This document shows, one piece after another, positions 50,561 through 58,622 of a stretch of DNA of 64,000 nt; position 1 is the first letter of the stretch, and the number at the start of each line of letters is the position of its first letter. This DNA comes from Gammaproteobacteria bacterium (GTDB lineage: Bacteria; Pseudomonadota; Gammaproteobacteria; SZUA-229): NCBI GenBank assembly GCA_029882355.1, contig JAOUKV010000001.1, positions 124,001-188,000 of the forward strand. The letters run 5' to 3'. Under the pieces are notes generated by a model. It was given only the letters and a program-made list of their open reading frames with translations, did no database searches and had not been told where the DNA came from. Position numbers and translations under genes: made by a program.

Positions 50561-50982
50561 TGTTTAATCAAGACCGTAATCAAATGCGCAAAGTTTTTTT
50601 TGACTGCTGGAAAGCTCATCGAGAAAATGCCCCGCTAGACGCCATGCAAAAGATCATTGTTCACATTATTGAATTACATACTGAATACCAAAGTTTACTG
50701 GAAAACGAAGCCGCACTGGATAAAGACTATCTCCCCGAGCAGGGCGAAGTAAATCCTTTTTTACATATGAGCATGCATATCGCCCTGCACGAGCAAATCA
50801 GCACTGATCGACCTGACGGCATAAAAGCACTGTACCAATCGATCATTATGAAACAAGGTTCTGCACACGAAGCAGAACATAAAATGATGGATTGTTTAGG
50901 TGAAGCTTTGTGGTTGGCGCAAAGAAATAACACGATGCCGGATGAAGTGGCTTATTTTGAGTGTTTGAAAAAGCTAAGCTAA
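50560..50982 (+). CDS. DUF1841 family protein
   Basis: 140 residues, soluble, helical, with the family pattern MFNQDRNQMRKVFFDCWKAH and NPFLHMSMHIALHEQ. The family is widespread in gamma- and betaproteobacteria, often next to nth, and has no known function. His-rich helices (HMSMHIALHE, HEAEHKMMDCLGEALW) suggest a possible metal site, which is an inference. Its ATG overlaps the nth stop by one base. Confidence 0.83.
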   Translation: MFNQDRNQMRKVFFDCWKAHRENAPLDAMQKIIVHIIELHTEYQSLLENEAALDKDYLPEQGEVNPFLHMSMHIALHEQISTDRPDGIKALYQSIIMKQGSAHEAEHKMMDCLGEALWLAQRNNTMPDEVAYFECLKKLS

Positions 50983-50995
50983 CGCATAGATCCGC

Positions 50996-52444
50996 TTACC
51001 AGCTCAGCAATACATAACGCTGCATATCCCCGGAGCGGATCAGCAACAATACACCTTTCTCTTTATCAGCCTTATTGATTTCACGGCTAAATTCATCCGC
51101 TGTTTTAATCGGCTTGCGATTTATCTGCAAAATTATAGCACCTGTTTTAATGCCCGCCATGGCTGCCACTGATCCGCGTTTAACTTCGGTCACCACAACA
51201 CCGTCACCTGCCCTGGCGTTAAACTGTCTTGCCAAATCAACTGTGAGCGTTTGTACTGTAAGCCCAAGTTGAGCCGAGCTCTGGGCCGAACCTTTAGCAA
51301 CGACTTCATCATGGCTGCGCGCGCCAATGGTAACCACTAAATCATGTTGCTTACCGTCGCGAAGAATAGTGATCTTTTCCTGCTTACCAGGCGGTGTCAA
51401 CGAAACCTTGTTACGAAAATCACCCACATCTGTAACAGGCTTACCACGAAAAGCGATGATGACATCGCCCTGTTTAAAACCAGCTTTATCCGCAGCTGAA
51501 TCTTCGACTACCTCGGCAACAAGAATTCCCTGATTTTGTTTAATCTTAAAAGCTTTTGCCAGTTCAGTAGTTAGTGGCTGGATGGAAACGCCCAGATAAC
51601 CGCGAGAAACTTCCCCTTTGTCTATGAGTTGATTCGCAATTTCTTTTGCCATATTAATCGGTATAGCAAAACCAATACCCATGTAACCGCCCGTGCGAGT
51701 AAAAATGGCCGTATTCATACCAATCACTTCACCATTCAGGTTGACCAGCGGCCCACCCGAATTACCCGGATTAATGGCGGCATCGGTCTGGATGAAATCT
51801 TCGTAGTCATTAATGCCCACACTGGTTCGACCAGTTGCACTCACCACGCCAACTGTGAGCGTGTGGCTCAGGCCGAAAGGATTGCCTATGGCCACCACCC
51901 ATTCCCCCACATCCAGTTTTGATGAATCGCCAAGCGGCAACACTGTCGGTTTTACAGTACTAATTTCAATGACAGCAATATCAGACTGTGGATCACGTCC
52001 GGTGACCGAGGCCTCGTATTCTTTACCATCATTGAATTTAACACTGACTTTGTCTGCACCTTCTACAACATGGTTATTAGTCATGATATAGGTCTTATCA
52101 GCTAATAAGCCGTCTTTTACCCTGAACACAAATCCAGAGCCCTGACTTACACTACGATACTGATCCTGAGGCAATTCCTGATGTGGTGGCAAGCCGGGGA
52201 AAGACTCGCCAAAAAACCGTTTAAAGAAGTCATGCTCGAAAGGAAAAGGAATCGATTCTGGCTGCTGAATACGAGAGCTGCCCTCGACCTGAATAAAAAC
52301 AACCGAAGGTGAAACGGATTTGGCCACCGATGAAAAGGCCTTGCCGCTTTGACGCAGGCTCTCGACACCACTATCCTGCGCTTGAGCGGAAAAACACACA
52401 GCCATAGTTAATATGAACACCCGGACTAATTGCCTATTCATCAC
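50996..52444 (-). CDS. Periplasmic serine endoprotease, DegQ/DegP/MucD type
   Basis: 482 residues: signal peptide (1-22), trypsin-like protease domain with triad H125 (NNHVVEG), D155 (QSDIAVIE) and S229 (GNSGGPL), and two C-terminal PDZ domains (about 275-365 and 385-475). It degrades or refolds damaged proteins in the periplasm. Length and layout match DegQ and MucD; no regulatory genes of the algU type are next to it. It is convergent with the DUF1841 gene, 13 bp apart. Confidence 0.93.
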   Translation of the reverse strand: MMNRQLVRVFILTMAVCFSAQAQDSGVESLRQSGKAFSSVAKSVSPSVVFIQVEGSSRIQQPESIPFPFEHDFFKRFFGESFPGLPPHQELPQDQYRSVSQGSGFVFRVKDGLLADKTYIMTNNHVVEGADKVSVKFNDGKEYEASVTGRDPQSDIAVIEISTVKPTVLPLGDSSKLDVGEWVVAIGNPFGLSHTLTVGVVSATGRTSVGINDYEDFIQTDAAINPGNSGGPLVNLNGEVIGMNTAIFTRTGGYMGIGFAIPINMAKEIANQLIDKGEVSRGYLGVSIQPLTTELAKAFKIKQNQGILVAEVVEDSAADKAGFKQGDVIIAFRGKPVTDVGDFRNKVSLTPPGKQEKITILRDGKQHDLVVTIGARSHDEVVAKGSAQSSAQLGLTVQTLTVDLARQFNARAGDGVVVTEVKRGSVAAMAGIKTGAIILQINRKPIKTADEFSREINKADKEKGVLLLIRSGDMQRYVLLSW

Positions 52445-52555
52445 CTTTTATCTCCCTTGTTTAACAGACCTATTTATATATCAAGCAGAACCTTCGAACC
52501 GCCACCGGCCATGCAGCAACTATTTAAGTGAAATAAAACCAGAAAACCCACACAA

Positions 52556-52590
52556 TCAAAAAGCACTACCCTCATAAATTGAGGGTAGTG
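52556..52590 (-). terminator. Intrinsic terminator after hsp20
   Basis: Perfect 10-bp stem CACTACCCTC/GAGGGTAGTG (52564-52573 with 52581-52590) with a 7-base loop. On the minus strand it is followed by CTTTTTG. It lies 8 bp after the Hsp20 stop and separates that gene from the protease gene. Confidence 0.8.
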
Positions 52591-52597
52591 TCAGCAG

Positions 52598-53098
52598 TCA
52601 TTCCACTTTGACGCTTTTATGAGTCGATTTTTTAATTTTGGGAATGGTGAGTTTTAAAACACCATGCTTAAACTTAGCTTTAGCCTTATCAGCATCGACT
52701 TCACTAGGCAGTGATAAAGTCCTGGAAAAAGATCCCTGAGAAATTTCACAACGGTGATAATCACCTTCCTCCTCTTTTTCTTCTGCTTTGGTTGTACCTT
52801 TGATAGTCACTGAATTACCCGTCAGCGTTATCTCAACATCATTTTTATCAACACCAGGCAGCTCTGCTTTAACAAAGATTTCTTTATCACGGTCGACCAC
52901 ATCAACGCTTGGCGCCCTGCCCTCGAATGGTGCAGGCAAATGACTCCATGAGGGGCGATCGAAACTGAATGGCCTGATCCAACGTTTTGGGAAAACATCC
53001 TCAAACATTTGTTCGAAATCTTCAAGACGACTCAGTACATCCGCACCGACATTTTTGCCAGTAGATTTGGCCACTTCTTTTTTGCTTGTTGCTGTCAT
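52598..53098 (-). CDS. Small heat shock protein, Hsp20 family
   Basis: 166 residues from the ATG at 53098, which has AGGAGG upstream; an in-frame ATG at 53155 has no ribosome site. The alpha-crystallin domain covers about residues 60-160, starting at APSVDVVDRDKEIFVKAELPGV and containing the SFSRTLSLPSEVD segment. The last residues lack the usual I-x-I/V anchor in clear form (LTIPKIKK is closest). The N-terminal 25 residues are Lys/Thr/Ala-rich. It is an ATP-independent holdase chaperone. Its neighbour downstream is the periplasmic protease gene. Confidence 0.92.
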   Translation of the reverse strand: MTATSKKEVAKSTGKNVGADVLSRLEDFEQMFEDVFPKRWIRPFSFDRPSWSHLPAPFEGRAPSVDVVDRDKEIFVKAELPGVDKNDVEITLTGNSVTIKGTTKAEEKEEEGDYHRCEISQGSFSRTLSLPSEVDADKAKAKFKHGVLKLTIPKIKKSTHKSVKVE

Positions 53099-53280
53099 GA
53101 TTTTCCTCCTGTTCTTTATTTGATGTTTCATTGTCGTAGCGAAAATAACAACCATCCGCCAGTTAATTAGGCCCCCACCATTCTATGTATTCATGACATA
53201 GATCAACTAACTTTAAAAAACAACCAAACCCAAAGTACCACCTGATATATAACAATACTAATAAACTGTGTCGTGGTTAT

Positions 53281-53367
53281 ATGAAAATTCGTACACCGAT
53301 CAAGACTCTGGAAAAGATTAATGAAAAGGAACACGAGCTTTATAATCAACTATGTCAGCTTAGCTAA
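53281..53367 (+). CDS. Possible 28-residue small protein
   Basis: An ATG at 53281 opens a 28-codon frame, charged and helical (MKIRTPIKTLEKINEKEHEL onwards), ending 23 bp before the next small gene. The ribosome site is weak (GTGG about 6 bases upstream). No family is recognised. It may be a small stress protein or a chance frame. Confidence 0.3.
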   Translation: MKIRTPIKTLEKINEKEHELYNQLCQLS

Positions 53368-53390
53368 CATTATAATCAGGAGATAAAATC

Positions 53391-53636
53391 ATGACAGAAC
53401 TCAAGCATACCCAGAACGTCGGCGCACCTGATCCAGAATTAAAGACCTCTCCCATTGCAGAAGAAAACAGCAGTGAATTCGAAGCATTACGTCAGGAAAT
53501 GCCAGGTGAGCCCGTTTGTTATTTCAATGATCAAAGTTTTCCGACGGGTGTCTATGTAAAAAGCGGAACATCACTACTGAAATGTACTTATGGTATTTGG
53601 GAACAGGCAGGCTCTTCGGACCCGGATCACCCTTAA
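53391..53636 (+). CDS. Small protein of unknown function (possibly DUF1496-like)
   Basis: 81 residues with AGGAGA well placed before the ATG, so it is probably translated. The N-terminal half is hydrophilic (Glu, Pro, Ser), and the C-terminal half has CYFNDQSFPTGVYVKSGTS and LLKCTYGIWE, with two Cys 23 residues apart. That pattern is reminiscent of DUF1496 proteins, but the match is weak. No signal peptide. Function is not known. Confidence 0.55.
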   Translation: MTELKHTQNVGAPDPELKTSPIAEENSSEFEALRQEMPGEPVCYFNDQSFPTGVYVKSGTSLLKCTYGIWEQAGSSDPDHP

Positions 53637-53744
53637 GTGACAAACTACTAAGAGACTCCTGTCCGTGGGCAGGTAAATCATCGCTGCAGCGGATCTGTAG
53701 TAGCCTGTTAATAAAATAATCCTTACTCTTAATCCGCATCTCTC

Positions 53745-54230
53745 TCAGGCGCTATCATTAGTTGTCAATCGACGATACTTACTGTCATGGCATCTGGGAC
53801 ATGGCGGCATGTGGCCCGGTTTATGGAAATGGATGACCTCGCCACAACCTATGCATTCAAAAGTTCCGAGACCAACAATCTCTCCCGTATGCCACTCACC
53901 GATGCGTGATGCCTCATTCTCAAACTTCTTGAGCGTTTCACGTGTCTCATCAACCATTTTAGAGAAGGTGTCGCCTAAGGTACCTTCGATCATGTAATAA
54001 TCATACATGAGCCAGTCTTTGAGCTCTTTCCTGTTGATTTCCATGAAATTGGCCGCATCCTCGACATCACGCCTGAGATAGTCAGCAATTTTATCAACCT
54101 CTTCACGGGTTAATTCTCCCCACTCTGCAAGGCGCTCTAGCGCATGATCAATCTGTGGTTTCTCGTGGAGAAGTTCCATTAGCTTCTGATAGCCGGCTGC
54201 AAGACGATTACTATTGTTTGAATCATTCAT
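53745..54230 (-). CDS. Zinc-ribbon-containing protein, YbeL/DUF1451 family
   Basis: 161 residues. The N-terminal two thirds are helical and acidic (LERLAEWGELTREEVDKIADYLRRD). The C-terminus has a zinc ribbon CIGCGEVIHFHKPGHMPPCPRC (two CxxC pairs). This is the layout of E. coli YbeL, whose function is not known. It stands alone, opposite in strand to the small protein upstream. Confidence 0.82.
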   Translation of the reverse strand: MNDSNNSNRLAAGYQKLMELLHEKPQIDHALERLAEWGELTREEVDKIADYLRRDVEDAANFMEINRKELKDWLMYDYYMIEGTLGDTFSKMVDETRETLKKFENEASRIGEWHTGEIVGLGTFECIGCGEVIHFHKPGHMPPCPRCHDSKYRRLTTNDSA

Positions 54231-54327
54231 AACATCACCCCCAATCTATGTAATTTCTACGGTTTCAGTGTGGCCCAAATTACTATATTTTCCAAGCCCT
54301 GTGAAATGCAAAAGGCCAGCTCAGTAG

Positions 54328-55134
54328 TCACAAATTCTGCGCAAATATCCACGCAAATCCGACACCAATAAGATAATAATCTTTCTGCTCGACCAGAGGA
54401 CTATCTTCAAACACAGCTCCGTTCAAATTCTGGTAACGCAATAACGTCCACCAGATCCAGTCACCTTCACGCCAGCTTGCCCTGATCTTGGCAAAAGAAC
54501 CTCCGTAACCTTTTTCCGAAGCATAAGCAGGTCGAGTGGCGGTTGAAAAACCTGGATCAACATCATAATAATATGCATGGAAATCCTGCGTCGCGTATTT
54601 AAGCCCAGCGGTAAATTTCATCGCCAGGCCTGATTTGAGTATTCTACGTTTTTCAATACTAAAACGTGGTTCCATTATCCAGCCTTCATTACTGGTGTGT
54701 TTTATATCCGAAGCAATTGCTGCTCTTAAAGGTAATTCAAACCGTACATCAATCTGATCTCTTCTAAGTTCAGTCAATAAAAACTCCAATGAAGGCCCGA
54801 TCTGTAGCACCGCATCGAGGTCAGGCATACCAATTCGAACACCACTATCATCGCTATCTACCGGTATACCAAAATCGGCACTCAGATCAAGCACCACATC
54901 ATCCGACTTGAACAAAAAGCCTCGAATCCCCCTACCTATCTCCAGTTTTTCAGACACTAAAGTAAAATAAGGAATAGGCAGAATATAATTTTTTGTATCT
55001 GTTGAGCCAGGATATAAATTAAGATTAAATTCAGCAATACCAGCACCTAACTGCCATGCAATTTCTTTTGAAATGGAAGCTGAGCAGTAAAAAAAACTGA
55101 GGCTAATCAGCACAGGCAATACTTTTTTCATCAT
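54328..55134 (-). CDS. MipA/OmpV family outer-membrane protein
   Basis: About 268 residues from ATG 55134, which places a signal peptide at the N-terminus (MMKKVLPVLISLSFFYCSAS). The frame is open to ATG 55191; the start is uncertain, since no site has a clear ribosome sequence. The mature protein has WQLGAGIAEFNLNLYPGS, then YILPIPYFTL, and ends in a barrel strand with a C-terminal NL preceded by FAWIFAQ. The MipA/OmpV family includes a scaffold of the murein synthase MltA/PBP1B complex and porin-like proteins. The exact role here is unknown. Confidence 0.75.
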   Translation of the reverse strand: MMKKVLPVLISLSFFYCSASISKEIAWQLGAGIAEFNLNLYPGSTDTKNYILPIPYFTLVSEKLEIGRGIRGFLFKSDDVVLDLSADFGIPVDSDDSGVRIGMPDLDAVLQIGPSLEFLLTELRRDQIDVRFELPLRAAIASDIKHTSNEGWIMEPRFSIEKRRILKSGLAMKFTAGLKYATQDFHAYYYDVDPGFSTATRPAYASEKGYGGSFAKIRASWREGDWIWWTLLRYQNLNGAVFEDSPLVEQKDYYLIGVGFAWIFAQNL

Positions 55135-55258
55135 ATTTTTATTTATAATAAATACAGTCATTTTATTATTATACCTGTAATAGCTATACATCCATTACAG
55201 ATGATCATTGATAGCGATATGGGTATTATTTACCCTCATTACCCAATAGACTACAGAC

Positions 55259-56164
55259 GTGCCAAATACTCCCAACAAAAGTAACGATATAAACAGGCCT
55301 GCATCAAAACCTCGTCCTGAGCCAGCGGTATTAAAATTAATTCGCTTTGCCTTTCAGGTAGGTGGTCGCATAGCCCCGCCCATAGCAGGGCGTATCGCCT
55401 ACAAACTATGGCTAACACCCACACGCCATAAAACACCAGCATCAGAAAAAGAAGCACTGGATAGCGCCGATATCCAATATATCCAAATCAACGATAACAA
55501 GATCACCACATTTAGCTGGGGAACTTCAGGTCCAATCGTGTTATTAGTACATGGCTGGAGTGGACGTGGCACACAGATGGGGGCTTTCATACGACCACTA
55601 CTAAATGCAGGTTATCGAGTATTGAGTTTTGATGCACCGGCGCACGGTAAAAGCACTGGCAAACAAACTAATATTTATCAAGTCGCTGATACCATCATTG
55701 CCATGCAACATCACTTTGGAACTATTGACTCAGTCATTAGCCATTCATTTGGTGGCCCGTGTGCCGCCATAGCCATTCAACGCGGCCTAAAAATTAAACG
55801 CCTGGTTAGTATTTGTCCACCGGCAAACACTTTAGGACTTATCGAAAAATTCATCAGTATTTTACGCATACCAACAAAGGCTGGCGACCACCTGACACAG
55901 CGTTTTGAAAATAACTTTGGCAAAGAAGTTTGGCATGATGTATCTATGGTTAACACCGTCAAACAACTAAAGATTCCAGGCTTATTAATACACGACAGTC
56001 ATGATGACGATATTCCATGGCAGGAAGGACATGCCGTTTCAGAGGCATGGGACAATGCCGAATTTATAAAAACAACCGGCCTGGGTCATCGAAGAATTTT
56101 AAGGGACGCTGCTGTTATTGAAGCGGTTGTCAGCTTTATTAGTGACAGCAATAAGGATGAATGA
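55259..56164 (+). CDS. Alpha/beta hydrolase
   Basis: 301 residues. The start is a GTG at 55259; an in-frame stop at 55247 excludes an earlier start, and no ATG is near. The hydrolase fold starts at about residue 90 (IVLLVHGWSGRGTQ); the nucleophile is the Ser in ISHSFGGPCAA, the acid the Asp in IHDSHDDDIPW, and the base the His in GLGHRRIL. The N-terminal 60 residues contain a basic amphipathic segment. No signal peptide. The substrate is unknown; it resembles the BAAT/YheT-like hydrolase group. It is divergent from the MipA gene. Confidence 0.8.
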   Translation: MPNTPNKSNDINRPASKPRPEPAVLKLIRFAFQVGGRIAPPIAGRIAYKLWLTPTRHKTPASEKEALDSADIQYIQINDNKITTFSWGTSGPIVLLVHGWSGRGTQMGAFIRPLLNAGYRVLSFDAPAHGKSTGKQTNIYQVADTIIAMQHHFGTIDSVISHSFGGPCAAIAIQRGLKIKRLVSICPPANTLGLIEKFISILRIPTKAGDHLTQRFENNFGKEVWHDVSMVNTVKQLKIPGLLIHDSHDDDIPWQEGHAVSEAWDNAEFIKTTGLGHRRILRDAAVIEAVVSFISDSNKDE

Positions 56165-56181
56165 AATTAAATATAAAGCTG

Positions 56182-57597
56182 TCAATTCTTTGTCAAATTT
56201 ACCGGTATTTTATATAAGGTGAGATTATATTTGGATGCATCTTTAATAGATTTTTCATTCCCTACTAACCAGACATGGTCATTTGCAGCATAAAATATTG
56301 ATCTCCATGAACGACTAATAACGGCATCACCTAATACGACATTAGCATGCAGCGTTTTAGTATCCAGACTAATCAATTGATTATTAATCAACATAAATAA
56401 CTGATCATTGTAAAACATTATCTTTACTGCACCAATCGACATACCATTTGCACTTTTTAGTATATGCCGCCAGTGTTTAGTTCCCGTATCAAAGACCGAC
56501 AAACCATCTTCCTTTCTGCCATGACTAACCCATACCTGATCAGCTGTTACTACCACATCAGAGCACTCGTTTTTTGCGTCCAGTCCCATCTCTTTTCGTG
56601 TGTATGTATTAAATGTTCTATGCTTTCCATTATATCGAGACATACATATTTCATTTAAACGGCTTTTCTTTTCATCTTTTCTAAATTTAGAATAATTGCT
56701 ATACCAGATATCGTTATCACTAGCAGACAGAATATTGGCTCTTTTGCTTACATCTTTAGCTTTACTTTTACTTTTACTTTTATCTTTGTTCCTATCTTTA
56801 TCCTTGTCTTTCTCTTTACCCTTTTCTTTGTCCAACAAGGCATCTTTATAACTAATACTCTTATTATTCTTTTTTGGCACTACATAACCTAGTCCTTTAG
56901 AAGACTCAACAAACCAAAGTTTTTCACCTATAAACTGAGATGAACGTGGCCGAAGATCAAGCTGTTGAGAAAGATCACTCGTTCTCGTATCGAATAAAAA
57001 CAAACCGGATTGAACTTTATTATTTATTGAGTTAGAAGTTTCCAGAACGACCGATTTATCTGATACAAAAAGATTACCAATCACATGATCTAAATCAAAC
57101 TCACCCCATGCTTCCTGCTCAACATCAAACCTCAACAGCTTATCGTTGATAACAATCCAAACTGCATCTTGACCATATTTAATAACAGTCGGATTTGCAT
57201 ATTGAGTTTTGAGCATATACTTAGTCATGCCATCCGCCTCTACTTTTCTAAAGGAAACGGTCTTTCCAGGCACAATAGTTTTAGGTATTTGAAACTCTGA
57301 TTTATTATCTTTCATCTCAACGGCTTGATAAACAGACTGGTTAATGTACAAGGTATATTCCTTGCCATGACAAAATATATTCGCTTCATGCGCATCTGAT
57401 GAAAGAAGTTTAACGCCTTCCGGGCTTTGCTCGCCGGCTGACAAAAAATGCTGTTTCCCATTAATCTCGATCAGGGCTCGATCATTAAAAAGAGCTTTTA
57501 CAGCGAATGTAATTTTAGCTTCAGTTGCAGATAGAGCCTGTACAGAGTAGAAGCTTATAAGCACCAACAGCAAAGCCATCGTTTTTTTTAATTTCAT
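56182..57597 (-). CDS. Exported protein with N-terminal aspartic-protease-associated domain and charged low-complexity insert
   Basis: 471 residues: signal peptide (1-24, LSATEA) and then a segment of about 60 residues, LFNDRALIEINGKQHFLSAG, resembling the N-terminal domain seen in TIGR02281-type clan AA aspartic proteases. No DTG/DSG protease motif follows. From about 130 on are repeated beta-strand blocks (KVLRFDVE, LFLFDTRTSD, DNDIWYSNYSKF, LSVFDTGTKHW, LISLDTKT) that suggest a beta-propeller. At about 252-288 lies a Lys/Glu/Asp/Ser tract (KGKEKDKDKDRNKDK). Function is unknown. Confidence 0.6.
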   Translation of the reverse strand: MKLKKTMALLLVLISFYSVQALSATEAKITFAVKALFNDRALIEINGKQHFLSAGEQSPEGVKLLSSDAHEANIFCHGKEYTLYINQSVYQAVEMKDNKSEFQIPKTIVPGKTVSFRKVEADGMTKYMLKTQYANPTVIKYGQDAVWIVINDKLLRFDVEQEAWGEFDLDHVIGNLFVSDKSVVLETSNSINNKVQSGLFLFDTRTSDLSQQLDLRPRSSQFIGEKLWFVESSKGLGYVVPKKNNKSISYKDALLDKEKGKEKDKDKDRNKDKSKSKSKAKDVSKRANILSASDNDIWYSNYSKFRKDEKKSRLNEICMSRYNGKHRTFNTYTRKEMGLDAKNECSDVVVTADQVWVSHGRKEDGLSVFDTGTKHWRHILKSANGMSIGAVKIMFYNDQLFMLINNQLISLDTKTLHANVVLGDAVISRSWRSIFYAANDHVWLVGNEKSIKDASKYNLTLYKIPVNLTKN

Positions 57598-57639
57598 AGC
57601 AATATTATTCTTCCATAATTCATATCAGTGTAATTAGAT

Positions 57640-57954
57640 TTACTCTTTCAACGCCATCGGCCTTTGCTCAGATAACTGTCCTCGACTACATGGCTTAACC
57701 ATTATTTCCAGATAAAATGTTTCAAGCCCTTCCGACTCGGCCCAACTAATCAATTTATTAATTTCGGAGAGATGAACAACTTCACTATTTGTCTCGTCAA
57801 CACCGAATCGACAGTCAAAATCCCAATAGTCAGCATCTTCAGGCAACGCCCGTCTGCGTTCTCTTTTTATATATTTTTTTACTTCGTATTTGATGGATTC
57901 TACAAGCCTTGGAAGAGTTAGCTTTTCATGGGTTAATTTGAATGTTTTTTTCAT
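57640..57954 (-). CDS. DUF6172 family protein
   Basis: 104 residues. Strong family pattern: MKKTFKLTHEKLTLPRLVES, then YIKRERRRALPEDADYWDFDC and HLSEINKLI. Soluble, basic, no signal. The family is widespread in gammaproteobacteria and of unknown function. It lies downstream of the MAPEG gene on the same strand, 36 bp apart, so the two may be co-transcribed. Confidence 0.8.
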   Translation of the reverse strand: MKKTFKLTHEKLTLPRLVESIKYEVKKYIKRERRRALPEDADYWDFDCRFGVDETNSEVVHLSEINKLISWAESEGLETFYLEIMVKPCSRGQLSEQRPMALKE

Positions 57955-57990
57955 ATTGCCTCAAAATTTGACGAGAAGTAGACCTGTAGA

Positions 57991-58365
57991 TCAAAGCCAA
58001 TTATACAATATTAAACAGCTCGAAAAGATGGTCAAAGCATAACTCAAGCCTGATGATACCTGCCATGCTCTAAAGATAAACCGTGTAACACCCAAAGCGT
58101 GAACAATCCTTAATACAAGAAAACTGATCGCCAAAGTTTGAACAAGAGTCTGGCTGGTATTTTGTGCAATTAAGACATAAAGAATGAGAGCAAACGGGAT
58201 TAAATGCTCAAGCGCGTTGGAATGGGCCACTATGGCATTGCGTAACTTCTTACTCTCACCATGACCATGAGCTATTCGTTCTTTGTATCTAAGGCGGGAG
58301 ACGTTGAGAGCGAGAATTACAATTAACAAACAGGATGAGCCAACGAATAGATTAAAGCTTTGCAT
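57991..58365 (-). CDS. MAPEG family membrane protein
   Basis: 124 residues and four membrane helices (about 5-25, 50-70, 72-92 and 103-122). It has the MAPEG pattern (RIAHGHGESKKLRNAIVAHSNALEHLIPF). Bacterial members are often glutathione-dependent or of unknown function. No role is inferred from the context. Confidence 0.83.
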   Translation of the reverse strand: MQSFNLFVGSSCLLIVILALNVSRLRYKERIAHGHGESKKLRNAIVAHSNALEHLIPFALILYVLIAQNTSQTLVQTLAISFLVLRIVHALGVTRFIFRAWQVSSGLSYALTIFSSCLILYNWL

Positions 58366-58622
58366 ATTTGTTTTCCTGTTTTTATTCGATGGCGATTACA
58401 AATTTTTTTATACAGTGCAAAGCACTGTGTTTTGTGAAACTATTTTTACGCCAATACCTTGAATATAGCAAGGAAGTTTTGGCTTTGACAAAACACTTCC
58501 TGTGTTTTGCCCTACGGGCCAGCTATACAACAACTGTTCAAATTCACTCCTGATGAATTTAGTGACTTAAACCTCCCTGTACAAGCTGTCTCAGTGTACG
58601 CGGGATGACGGGCTTAAGTTAG
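58366..58622. other. Intergenic stretch between the MAPEG gene and copA
   Basis: 257 bp, AT-rich. A 61-codon plus-strand frame (58368-58553) lacks a ribosome site and resembles no family. I see no hairpin terminator, tRNA or repeat here; it should hold the MAPEG promoter and the end of the copA transcript. Confidence 0.5.

Noticed and set aside
58368-58553. A 61-codon plus-strand frame between the MAPEG gene and copA
   Set aside because: No ribosome site, no family likeness and composition like intergenic DNA.
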